Source: Macondimonas sp035325645 (GTDB lineage: Bacteria > Pseudomonadota > Gammaproteobacteria > UBA5335). From it: 24,576 nucleotides of DNA. The stretch lies in assembly GCA_035325645.1 (NCBI GenBank), contig DAOKZK010000034.1, forward strand, positions 1-24,576, read 5' to 3'. Shown here in pieces: positions 10,418-17,383 of the stretch (the first letter of the stretch is position 1; each line of letters starts with the position of its first letter). The position numbers were made by a program, and so were the translations under genes. The notes under the pieces were generated by a model, which did no database searches, was not told the DNA's origin, and was given only the letters and a program-made list of their open reading frames with translations.

Positions 10418-11250
10418 GTCTCGTCGACGGGCAGCCGGCCTCCTGTGTGCCGCTGGATGATCGCGGCCTGCAGTACGGGGAGGGGCTTTTCGAAACCATC
10501 CTGATGGATGCCGGCGAGCCTTTGGCCTGGGATCTGCACATGGCGCGCCTCGCACAAGGCTGTCGCGTTCTGGGCCTGCCGGATCCGCCGCTGGCCGCCC
10601 TGCACCAGGACGCCCTTCAACTTTGCGGCGCACAGGATGGGCCGGTCGTTCTCAAACTCACGCTGACCGTACAGGGCGCCGGGCGCGGCTATGCCCGCCC
10701 TCCGTCCGTCGCGTGGCGACGCATCGCGCACATGGCGCCTGCGCCCGACTGGCCAGGTGCGGATTACCGGCAAGGCATCAGGGTACGCTGGTGCCGGCAA
10801 CTGTGGTTCCCCGAGCCGCGCCTCGCGGGCATCAAACACCTGAATCGGCTGACCCAGGTGCTTGCCCGCGCCGAATGGGACGATTCCGGCATCGCCGAAG
10901 GATTGCTGCGCGATCCCTCCGGCGCCGTGATCGGCGGGACGATGAGCAATCTGTTTCTGGTCCGCGATGGGGTCCTGTTCACCCCCGCGATCCGAAACTG
11001 CGGAATCAAGGGGACGCTGCGCGCCCGCATCCTGGCGTGCGCCGGGGAACTCGGCATCCCCGTCCGGGAAAGCGTTTTGGCCGTCGCAGATTGCCAACGC
11101 GCCGACGAGCTCCTGCTCTGCAACGCCGTGCGCGGCATCCGTCCGGTTCGTTTGCTCGGACGCCAATCATTCGTTGCAGGACCCGTGACGAGGGCTTTGC
11201 AATGCGCCGTCGCCGGACCTTGGCCGCGACCGACAGGTGCCGCTGCATGA
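10411..11250 (+). CDS. pabC: 4-amino-4-deoxychorismate lyase PabC
   Basis: This PLP enzyme of the class IV aminotransferase fold releases pyruvate from aminodeoxychorismate to form p-aminobenzoate. With GTG 10411 as start it has 279 residues. A perfect GGAGG (10399-10403) lies 7 bases before this GTG, which decides the start; the stop of pabB overlaps it. The PLP lysine is K142 in GIKHLNRL, matching the LKHLNRL segment of Escherichia coli PabC. YGEGLFET at 22-29, GTMSN at 176-180 and GIKGTLR at 198-204 are family landmarks. Its place next to pabB completes the chorismate-to-pABA branch. Confidence 0.92.
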   Translation: MLSLVDGQPASCVPLDDRGLQYGEGLFETILMDAGEPLAWDLHMARLAQGCRVLGLPDPPLAALHQDALQLCGAQDGPVVLKLTLTVQGAGRGYARPPSVAWRRIAHMAPAPDWPGADYRQGIRVRWCRQLWFPEPRLAGIKHLNRLTQVLARAEWDDSGIAEGLLRDPSGAVIGGTMSNLFLVRDGVLFTPAIRNCGIKGTLRARILACAGELGIPVRESVLAVADCQRADELLLCNAVRGIRPVRLLGRQSFVAGPVTRALQCAVAGPWPRPTGAAA

Positions 11251-12299
11251 CGCGGAGTTTTCTGACCCGGTACAGACGCTTGGGGCGGGTGCGGGCGCTC
11301 CTTTCGACGCTGTGGACGCCTCTGGCGTTGCTCGCGATCGGCAGTGGCTGGGCAACGTTCGAGCATTACCGGCACGGGCCTCTCGGCATCACCTCACCTC
11401 GGATCATTGAAATCCAGCCGGGAGAGGGCTTTTCGGCCATCACCCGCACCCTGCAGGAGCAGGACATCCTCGACTGGCGCTGGCCGTTCATCGCACTAGC
11501 GCTTTTCGAGGGGCGGACGGGTCAAATCCGCGCCGGGGAGTATCGTCTCGCGCCTGGCCTGACGCCCCAGGGTTTGCTGGATCAGCTCGTCAAGGGCGAG
11601 ATCCTGCTGCACCGTGTCACCCTGGTCGAAGGCTGGAGCGCGGTGCAGGCACGCACGGCTCTGCGCCAGCATCCGGCGATACGACCCATACCCGACCTCG
11701 ACATGCCGAATCTCATGGCGACGTTGGGCGCGCCAGATCTCTCACCCGAAGGGCAGTTCTTTCCAGACACCTATTTCTTTGCCCGCGGCACGACGGAACT
11801 GGCCTTGTTGCGACAAGCCCATGAGCGCATGCAACAGGAACTCGCAAGGGCATGGGCCGCCCGCGCACCGGATCTGCCGCTCGGAACCCCGTACGACCTG
11901 CTCATCCTGGCGTCCCTGGTCGAGAAGGAGACCGCAAGTGCGGACGAGCGGGCTGAAATCGCCGGCGTATTCGTGCGCCGGTTGCAACAGGCCATGCCCC
12001 TGCAGACCGACCCCACCGTGATCTTTGCCTTGGGCGAGGATTTTTCTGGCAATCTCACCCGCGAGCATCTGCTTCGCGACCACCCATACAATACCTATCG
12101 CAATCGGGGATTGCCGCCTGGCCCGATCGCGCTGGTGGGTCGGGCTGCGCTCGAGGCCGCGGCACATCCGGCCCCCGGTCGAGCGCTCTATTTCGTGTCT
12201 CGAGGTGATGGAACCCATGTGTTTTCCGAAACCCTCGAGGCACACAACCGCGCCGTTGCATGCCATCAACGCAGAATCTGCCAGGGAACTCCGCCATGA
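11247..12299 (+). CDS. mltG: Endolytic murein transglycosylase MltG (YceG)
   Basis: MltG cuts nascent glycan strands in the periplasm and is thought to terminate peptidoglycan polymerisation. The 350-residue protein starts with a short basic cytoplasmic tail, one membrane segment at about 18-36, and then the YceG fold. The catalytic glutamate is E226 in LASLVEKETA, equivalent to E218 of Escherichia coli; further landmarks are GEYRL at 97-101, FFPDTY at 171-176, LQTDPTVIF at 252-260 and YNTYRNRGLPPGPI at 281-294. The ATG overlaps the pabC stop as ATGA. Association with pabC and tmk is conserved in many proteobacteria. Confidence 0.95.
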   Translation: MTRSFLTRYRRLGRVRALLSTLWTPLALLAIGSGWATFEHYRHGPLGITSPRIIEIQPGEGFSAITRTLQEQDILDWRWPFIALALFEGRTGQIRAGEYRLAPGLTPQGLLDQLVKGEILLHRVTLVEGWSAVQARTALRQHPAIRPIPDLDMPNLMATLGAPDLSPEGQFFPDTYFFARGTTELALLRQAHERMQQELARAWAARAPDLPLGTPYDLLILASLVEKETASADERAEIAGVFVRRLQQAMPLQTDPTVIFALGEDFSGNLTREHLLRDHPYNTYRNRGLPPGPIALVGRAALEAAAHPAPGRALYFVSRGDGTHVFSETLEAHNRAVACHQRRICQGTPP

Positions 12300-12931
12300 C
12301 GTCGACCGCTCGGGGCCGTTTCATCACACTGGAAGGGGTCGAGGGCGTCGGCAAGAGTACCCACCTGCCCTTCGTCGGCGCGTTCCTGCGAGCGCGCGGC
12401 CTCGAAGTCATCGAAACCCGCGAGCCTGGCGGCACGGCACTGGCGGAAGCCATCCGCGGCCTGTTCCTGAGGAATGAGCCCATGCCGGCGGCAAGCGAAC
12501 TCATGCTGCTGTTTGCCGCCCGCGCCAGTCACCTTCAGGACGTGATCCTGCCGGCCTTGGCCCGCGGAGCCTGGGTCGTTTGCGACCGCTTCACCGACGC
12601 CACCTACGCCTACCAAGGCGGTGGACGGGGGCTCGACTCCGCCTGGATCGCCGATTTGGAAAGGCGCGTGCAGGGATCGATGCGACCGGATTGTGTGCTC
12701 GTGCTCGATGCACCGGTCGCCGTCGGCCGAGGACGGGTCGCAGCGCGGCGCGGCCGGCAGGACCGTATCGAAGAGGAAGACATCACTTTTTTCGAACGCG
12801 TTCGGTCTGTCTATCTGGAACGAGCCCAGCGGCCGGGCTATCGCATCATCGACGCGAGCGGCGCCGTCGATGCGGTCCAGCGTGAACTGAGCCGCCACCT
12901 GGAAGATTTTCTGGCCCAGCAGACACCCTGA
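12296..12931 (+). CDS. tmk: Thymidylate kinase
   Basis: Tmk phosphorylates dTMP to dTDP in the cytoplasm, an essential step of dTTP supply. The 211-residue protein (213 in Escherichia coli) has the P-loop GVEGVGKS at 14-21, the TREPGGT motif at 41-47, DRF at 97-99, YAYQGGGRG at 104-112, and an arginine-containing LID segment RRGRQDRIEEED near 151-162 as in the Escherichia coli type. The start at 12296 overlaps the mltG stop as ATGA. An upstream in-frame ATG at 12260 would add 12 residues inside mltG and is less likely. Confidence 0.97.
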   Translation: MTSTARGRFITLEGVEGVGKSTHLPFVGAFLRARGLEVIETREPGGTALAEAIRGLFLRNEPMPAASELMLLFAARASHLQDVILPALARGAWVVCDRFTDATYAYQGGGRGLDSAWIADLERRVQGSMRPDCVLVLDAPVAVGRGRVAARRGRQDRIEEEDITFFERVRSVYLERAQRPGYRIIDASGAVDAVQRELSRHLEDFLAQQTP

Positions 12932-14004
12932 TGGAACCGATCGCCGCCATGACGCCGGAAACGGATCCCGTTTTCCCGTGGCTGATGCCGCTCTGGACGC
13001 AGTTCGGCGCAGCACGTCGCCGCAATCGACTGGCTCACGCCTACCTGTTGGCAGGGCCGCCCGGCGTGGGCAAACGATTCCTGGCGCGGCGCATCGCTGC
13101 GAGCATGCTCTGCCGGAGCCCATCGAAGGATGACCGCGCTTGCGGACAGTGTCCCGATTGCCTGCTGCTCGAGGCCGGGACCCACCCGGACCTGGCCGTC
13201 ATCGAACCTGAAAATGGCAAGACCCAGATCGCGATCGAGGCGATCCGCGAGTTGTGCACAGATCTGACTCAGACCGCCCATCAGGGCGGGATTCGGGTTG
13301 CACTCATCGTCCCAGCCGAGGCCATGACGCCGCAATCGGCCAACAGTCTGCTGAAAACACTCGAAGAGCCGCATGGACGCGTGCTGCTGATCCTGATCAG
13401 CGATCGGCCGCTCGCGGTATTGCCGACCCTGCGCAGCCGCTGCCAGCGCCTGGATTGCCCCGTTCCGTCACAGGATGTCGTCCGGAGATGGCTCGGTCGG
13501 GAGCAGGTCGACGAGCGTCGATTGCTGCGGGCGTTCGCCCTGTCAGGCGGCGCACCGCTAAACCTGCACGCCTTTCTCGATGACACGGAAGCGCAGCGGC
13601 TCGACGGGCTGGCGCAGGAAAGCGTCGAGATCCTGACCGGCGTTGCCGAACCGCTGACGGTTGCAGCGCGCTGGGCGACTGGGGAGTCTCCTGACCTCGT
13701 CGGCCTGTGGATGGTCCGCCTGGCCGAGGAAATAGCGCGGCTGCGCGTTCTGGAACAAGTCCCACCGCCGGTCCTGCTCGATCTCGATCCCCAGAAACTG
13801 CAGGAAATGCTCGTACATGCCGATAATGAAGATGTGCTTGCCTATGGAGCATATGCTTGGCAGGCACGCCTGTGGCTCGTGCAGGGCACCGCTCACCGTC
13901 AGGGACTCATTGAAAGTCTGCTGATTCCCCTCGCGGAAGGCTTGCGCGCGTTCAGGTTCAAAAATCCTTGTGGGACAGGACTGCCGAGAGAGACGACATC
14001 GTGA
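12931..14004 (+). CDS. holB: DNA polymerase III delta' subunit HolB
   Basis: Delta' is part of the clamp-loader complex that places the beta clamp on DNA. The 357-residue protein has the clamp-loader AAA+ fold. HAYLLAGPPGVGKR (35-48) is a Walker-A-like loop in which the usual Ser/Thr after Lys is Arg, in line with delta' not being an ATPase. A zinc module follows (C61, C71, C74, C77). NSLLKTLEEP and the SRC motif of the arginine-finger region (TLRSRCQRL) are present. Its ATG shares one base with the tmk stop (TGATG). The tmk-holB pairing is conserved in many bacteria. Confidence 0.94.
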   Translation: MEPIAAMTPETDPVFPWLMPLWTQFGAARRRNRLAHAYLLAGPPGVGKRFLARRIAASMLCRSPSKDDRACGQCPDCLLLEAGTHPDLAVIEPENGKTQIAIEAIRELCTDLTQTAHQGGIRVALIVPAEAMTPQSANSLLKTLEEPHGRVLLILISDRPLAVLPTLRSRCQRLDCPVPSQDVVRRWLGREQVDERRLLRAFALSGGAPLNLHAFLDDTEAQRLDGLAQESVEILTGVAEPLTVAARWATGESPDLVGLWMVRLAEEIARLRVLEQVPPPVLLDLDPQKLQEMLVHADNEDVLAYGAYAWQARLWLVQGTAHRQGLIESLLIPLAEGLRAFRFKNPCGTGLPRETTS

Positions 14005-14354
14005 GCGATCCCCAGACATCCGCAGGTGGCATTCTCAACATCACCATCAAGGACAAGCCAGCCTTGTACGAGGCCTACATGCCCTTCATCCGCAACGGCG
14101 GACTGTTTTATCCCACCCTCAAGCCCTACCGGATTGGAGACGAGGTCCTGCTGCTGCTCACCTTGATGGAGGAAAGCGAACGCATGGCGGTCGCCGGGCG
14201 CGTGGTCTGGATCACCCCACCGGGGGCGCAGAACCGCCGACGCACGGGCATCGGCGTCCAATTCAACCCGAAGGACGAAGGGGTGACGCAGAAACGCATC
14301 GAAGTGTATCTGGCGGGAGTGCTGGACAGCGCGCGCCCGACGCTGACCTTGTGA
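14001..14354 (+). CDS. pilZ: Type IV pilus biogenesis protein PilZ
   Basis: This 117-residue PilZ-domain protein closely matches the founding PilZ of Pseudomonas aeruginosa in layout: LNITIKDKPALYEAYMPFI at 12-30, GGLFYPT at 33-39, RVVWITPPGAQ at 67-77 and GIGVQF at 83-88. The RxxxR and D/NxSxxG motifs that bind cyclic di-GMP are absent, as in the pilus-biogenesis type, which works through protein contacts (for example with FimX and PilB in Xanthomonas). It starts at GTG 14001, overlapping the holB stop as GTGA. The holB-pilZ order is typical of gammaproteobacteria. It is the last gene of the operon; I see no hairpin terminator after it. Confidence 0.93.
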   Translation: MSDPQTSAGGILNITIKDKPALYEAYMPFIRNGGLFYPTLKPYRIGDEVLLLLTLMEESERMAVAGRVVWITPPGAQNRRRTGIGVQFNPKDEGVTQKRIEVYLAGVLDSARPTLTL

Positions 14355-14384
14355 AACAGCTCCGGCTTGATGTCGAGCGTCAGA

Positions 14385-15401
14385 TCAATCGCGCCATGTC
14401 ATCTGCGCTTTGAGCCGTGACCAGATCGCCTCGGGCGGGACCGTCGCGTAGCAGGGGGGTACGGTATCAGGGCCAGTCAGTTGCCGGCAGATGCGTTCCC
14501 TGCAAGGGGAGCAGGTTCGCTGGGCCTGGAGGTTGATGCCGCGACTTCCTTGCAGGCCGGTCAGACGGCTATCCGTCGCACCGTAGACGCCGATCACCGG
14601 TCGCCCCAGTGCGCAAGCCAGATGACCCAGCCCACTGTCGACCGTAATCATCCCGCCTGCGGCCGCCAGCACGTCCATCAAGGCGGCAAGCGACAGGGCC
14701 GGCAACACCTCGCTGCGCTTGCTCCAGCGAGTCAATGCTTCCGCGCGCGCCTTTTCTTCCGCGTTTCCCCACGGCAAAGCCACCCGGAAGCCGTCTGCTT
14801 CGGCAAGCGCGATCAGCTCGGCCCACGCGGGGTCCGGATAGTGCTTGCTGGGCCAGGTGGTCCCATGCAAAAAGACGAGCTGCCTCCGGTCCCCCTGCAG
14901 ATCCTGCGCCAGACCATAATCCGGCGGACCGGTTGGCCGTGCGTATCCCAAGGCGTCGGCAAATAGCCGGCGCACACGCTCGATCGCGTGCAGGTCAGGG
15001 TCGACCTCGATGCGACGGTGATAACCGAGTGCGGCCAGCGGTTCGCGCGCCGAATCGCGTGACAGACCTGCCCGCGCACCATGGCCGAACGTGCTGGTCA
15101 GCGCGCTTTTATAGAGACCCTGGGCATCGATGATGAGATTGTAGGGCTGTGCACGCAGGGCGCGATGGCCTTGCAGCACGTCCTGCCAGTTGCGTCGGTG
15201 CAAGGGTTGCCGGCGCAACCGCCGCAGGGGCAGGGAAATGACGCGATCGACGGCCGGGTGCCTTGCCGGAATGGCGGCGAATCCCGGCTCGACCGCCCAA
15301 TCCGCCCGCAGCCCCGGCATGGCCCGGGCAGCATCAGTCACGGCGGGCAAGGTGTGCACCACATCTCCGAGCGATGAGAGCTTGACGATCAAGATGCGCA
15401 T
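14385..15401 (-). CDS. waaC: LPS heptosyltransferase I (WaaC-type, GT9)
   Basis: This family 9 glycosyltransferase adds the first L,D-heptose from ADP-heptose onto Kdo of the LPS inner core at the cytoplasmic face. The 338-residue protein begins MRILIVKLSSLGDVVHTLPA, with D13 the expected catalytic residue. IDAQGLYKSAL (91-101), HGTTWPSKHYP (179-189) and TVDSGLGHLA (253-262) are WaaC landmarks. The C-terminus has a cysteine-containing segment (C297, C300, C305, C317). I start at 15401; the open frame reaches 15494, but the extra 31 residues are not family-like and would crowd the promoter of the divergent gene. It converges with pilZ across a 30-base gap. Confidence 0.92.
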   Translation of the reverse strand: MRILIVKLSSLGDVVHTLPAVTDAARAMPGLRADWAVEPGFAAIPARHPAVDRVISLPLRRLRRQPLHRRNWQDVLQGHRALRAQPYNLIIDAQGLYKSALTSTFGHGARAGLSRDSAREPLAALGYHRRIEVDPDLHAIERVRRLFADALGYARPTGPPDYGLAQDLQGDRRQLVFLHGTTWPSKHYPDPAWAELIALAEADGFRVALPWGNAEEKARAEALTRWSKRSEVLPALSLAALMDVLAAAGGMITVDSGLGHLACALGRPVIGVYGATDSRLTGLQGSRGINLQAQRTCSPCRERICRQLTGPDTVPPCYATVPPEAIWSRLKAQMTWRD

Positions 15402-15505
15402 CGGGCGCCGACCTTGCCAACCGTTCGGTATGTTGAGAAACTCATCCGTCGGATACGACTCCGCTGAATCGCGGTCGAATTTAACAGACATCACGGAGGA
15501 TGACG

Positions 15506-17284
15506 ATGTCCACTTTGGCCTTGTTGCGCGAAGAGCCCAGCCGGCGCGCCTTGCGCGCCATCACCCATCAGATCGGCTACGGCACGCTGGCAAGGGCAGG
15601 GTTCAAGGCCGCCGTACGCAGCAGGCTGAACCGTCCCGAGCTGCCGCGTCAGTTCTTCCTCGCCCTGTGGGACACGCTCGGGCAGCGCGAGGCCATCATC
15701 GACGGCGATCAGCGCATCACGTTCGCCCAGTTCAAGGATCGCGTCCTGCGACTCGCCAACGGCCTGCATCAGCTGGGCCTGCGGGAGGGCGATGCCTGCG
15801 CCGAGCTGCTCTACAACTGCTCACAGTGGTTCGAGCTGAATCTGGCCTGCGCCCTGACCGGCATGTCCATGCCCATGCTCAACTGGCATCTGCGGCCGGG
15901 CGAACTGGTGGATTGCATCCAGCGCGCCAACGCCAGGGTGCTGGTGGTGGACTCGAATTTCGCCGAAATGGTGGCGGGCGTGCGCGATCAGATCCCGTCC
16001 GTTGAACGCATTCTGCTGACCGGTGCGGAACAGCGTGAGGGCTTCGATTCTTTCGAGGAGCTGATCCGTCGTTCCGCTCCGATCCTGCCGCCGGGTCGTT
16101 TCGGCATGTCTTCCAAGCCCTACAGCGGTGGCACCACCGGCACGCCCAAGTACATCAACATGAATCAGGAAGTCATGTTCGGTGAATCCGACACGGCGCG
16201 CCGCGGTGTGAGTCGTGAACAGATCACGCGCCTCACGCTGATGCAGGCCAGCGCTTTCGACTGGTATGGCCTGGGTGAATGCCATGATCCCATTTCGGGC
16301 AATGCCCGCTCGCTGATTCCGGGACCGCTCTATCACGCCGGCGTACAGATCGGCGTGCTGCCCTTCTTTTTCGGTGGCACCGTCGTGCCGATGCGCAAGT
16401 TCACGGCCGAGGGCTTCCTCAAGGCCATCCAGGACGAGCGCATCAACTGGACCTTCGTGGCGCCGACCATGCTGGAGCGGGTGGTGGCGCTGCCCGATGA
16501 GGTGAAGAACAAGTACAACCTCTCCAGCATGCGCACCATCATCTGCGCCGCCGCGCCCTGTCCGCCCAAGGTGAAGCAGGAGATCAACGCCCTGTTCCGC
16601 CGTCAGGGCGCCAAGGACGACGTGTTCCACGAATACTATGGCGCGTCGGAAACCGGTCTCATCACGGTACTGGTGCCCGCAGACTATCAGGCCAATCCCA
16701 AGCGCTACGAGAGCGTCGGCAAGGTGCGTGCGGCGCAGTGCCGGATCTACGATCCGGAAGCGCAGCGCTGGGCGCAGCCCGGTCAGGAAGGCAAAGTGCT
16801 GGTGCGCTCGGCCCTGACCAGTGGTCTCGAGTACGTCGGCCAGAAATCCAAGACCGACGAGTGCTTCATTCCGATCGACGGCGAACTCTGGTACGACGAC
16901 GGTCTGATCGGCTATCTGGACGAGGATGGATTTTTGTATCTGACCTCGCGGGTGAAGGAGATGATCATCTCGGGGGGTGTGAATCTGTTCCCGAACGAGA
17001 TCGAGCATGCGATCAAGCTGCATCCGAAGGTGGCGGACGTGGCGGTGGTACGGGCCCCGGACAAGGATCTGGGCGAGGTGCCGGCAGCGGTGATCCAGTT
17101 GAAGGACGGCGAGCATGCCGATGCGGCAGAGATCCTGGCGCACTGCAAGGAAGCCGGACTGTACGGCTTCAAGCTGCCCAAGATCATCGACTTCGTCGAC
17201 CAGTTGCCACGCAACCTCGCCGGCAAGCTGCCCAAGAAGGAGCTGGAGGCGCGTTACTGGGAAGGCATCGCCAAGCACGGCTGA
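15506..17284 (+). CDS. AMP-forming acyl-CoA synthetase (ANL superfamily)
   Basis: This 592-residue enzyme should activate a carboxylic acid with ATP and join it to CoA. Core motifs are present: the phosphate-binding loop YSGGTTGTPK (206-215), YGASE (378-382), the hinge region with DDGLIGYLDEDGFLYLTSR (464-482), ISGGVNLFPNEIE (488-500), and the C-terminal catalytic lysine K574 in NLAGKLPKKEL. The first 50 residues form an unusual basic N-terminal extension. Two in-frame ATGs lie at 15500 and 15506; GGAGG (15495-15499) abuts the first and is well spaced from the second, so I choose 15506. It is divergent from waaC and transcribed alone, with a terminator after it. The substrate is unknown; fatty, aromatic or steroid acids are possible. 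Confidence 0.9.
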   Translation: MSTLALLREEPSRRALRAITHQIGYGTLARAGFKAAVRSRLNRPELPRQFFLALWDTLGQREAIIDGDQRITFAQFKDRVLRLANGLHQLGLREGDACAELLYNCSQWFELNLACALTGMSMPMLNWHLRPGELVDCIQRANARVLVVDSNFAEMVAGVRDQIPSVERILLTGAEQREGFDSFEELIRRSAPILPPGRFGMSSKPYSGGTTGTPKYINMNQEVMFGESDTARRGVSREQITRLTLMQASAFDWYGLGECHDPISGNARSLIPGPLYHAGVQIGVLPFFFGGTVVPMRKFTAEGFLKAIQDERINWTFVAPTMLERVVALPDEVKNKYNLSSMRTIICAAAPCPPKVKQEINALFRRQGAKDDVFHEYYGASETGLITVLVPADYQANPKRYESVGKVRAAQCRIYDPEAQRWAQPGQEGKVLVRSALTSGLEYVGQKSKTDECFIPIDGELWYDDGLIGYLDEDGFLYLTSRVKEMIISGGVNLFPNEIEHAIKLHPKVADVAVVRAPDKDLGEVPAAVIQLKDGEHADAAEILAHCKEAGLYGFKLPKIIDFVDQLPRNLAGKLPKKELEARYWEGIAKHG

Positions 17285-17334
17285 ACCCTTTGGCGAGCGC
17301 GGGCATCTTCCCGCCGCGGCTCGCTGCAATTGAG

Positions 17335-17359
17335 AAGGCGGCCCGAGGGCCGCCTTTTT
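17335..17359 (+). terminator. Rho-independent terminator of the acyl-CoA synthetase gene
   Basis: A perfect 9-base-pair stem (AAGGCGGCC with GGCCGCCTT) closes a 4-base loop and ends in five T in total. It lies between two convergent genes. On the other strand the T-run is interrupted, so it may serve the minus-strand gene only weakly. Confidence 0.88.
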
Positions 17360-17383
17360 CATGGTCGAATTTGCCAGCCGGTG

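Noticed and set aside
13968..14413. Second long open frame overlapping pilZ on the plus strand (13970-14413)
   Set aside because: Its product is His, Arg and Gln rich shadow sequence, while the pilZ frame shows clear PilZ family motifs.
15402..15494. Longer N-terminus for the heptosyltransferase
   Set aside because: The extra 31 residues are polar and not family-like, and the usual GT9 start MRILIVKLSSLGD lies at 15401. The extension would also cover the divergent promoter region.
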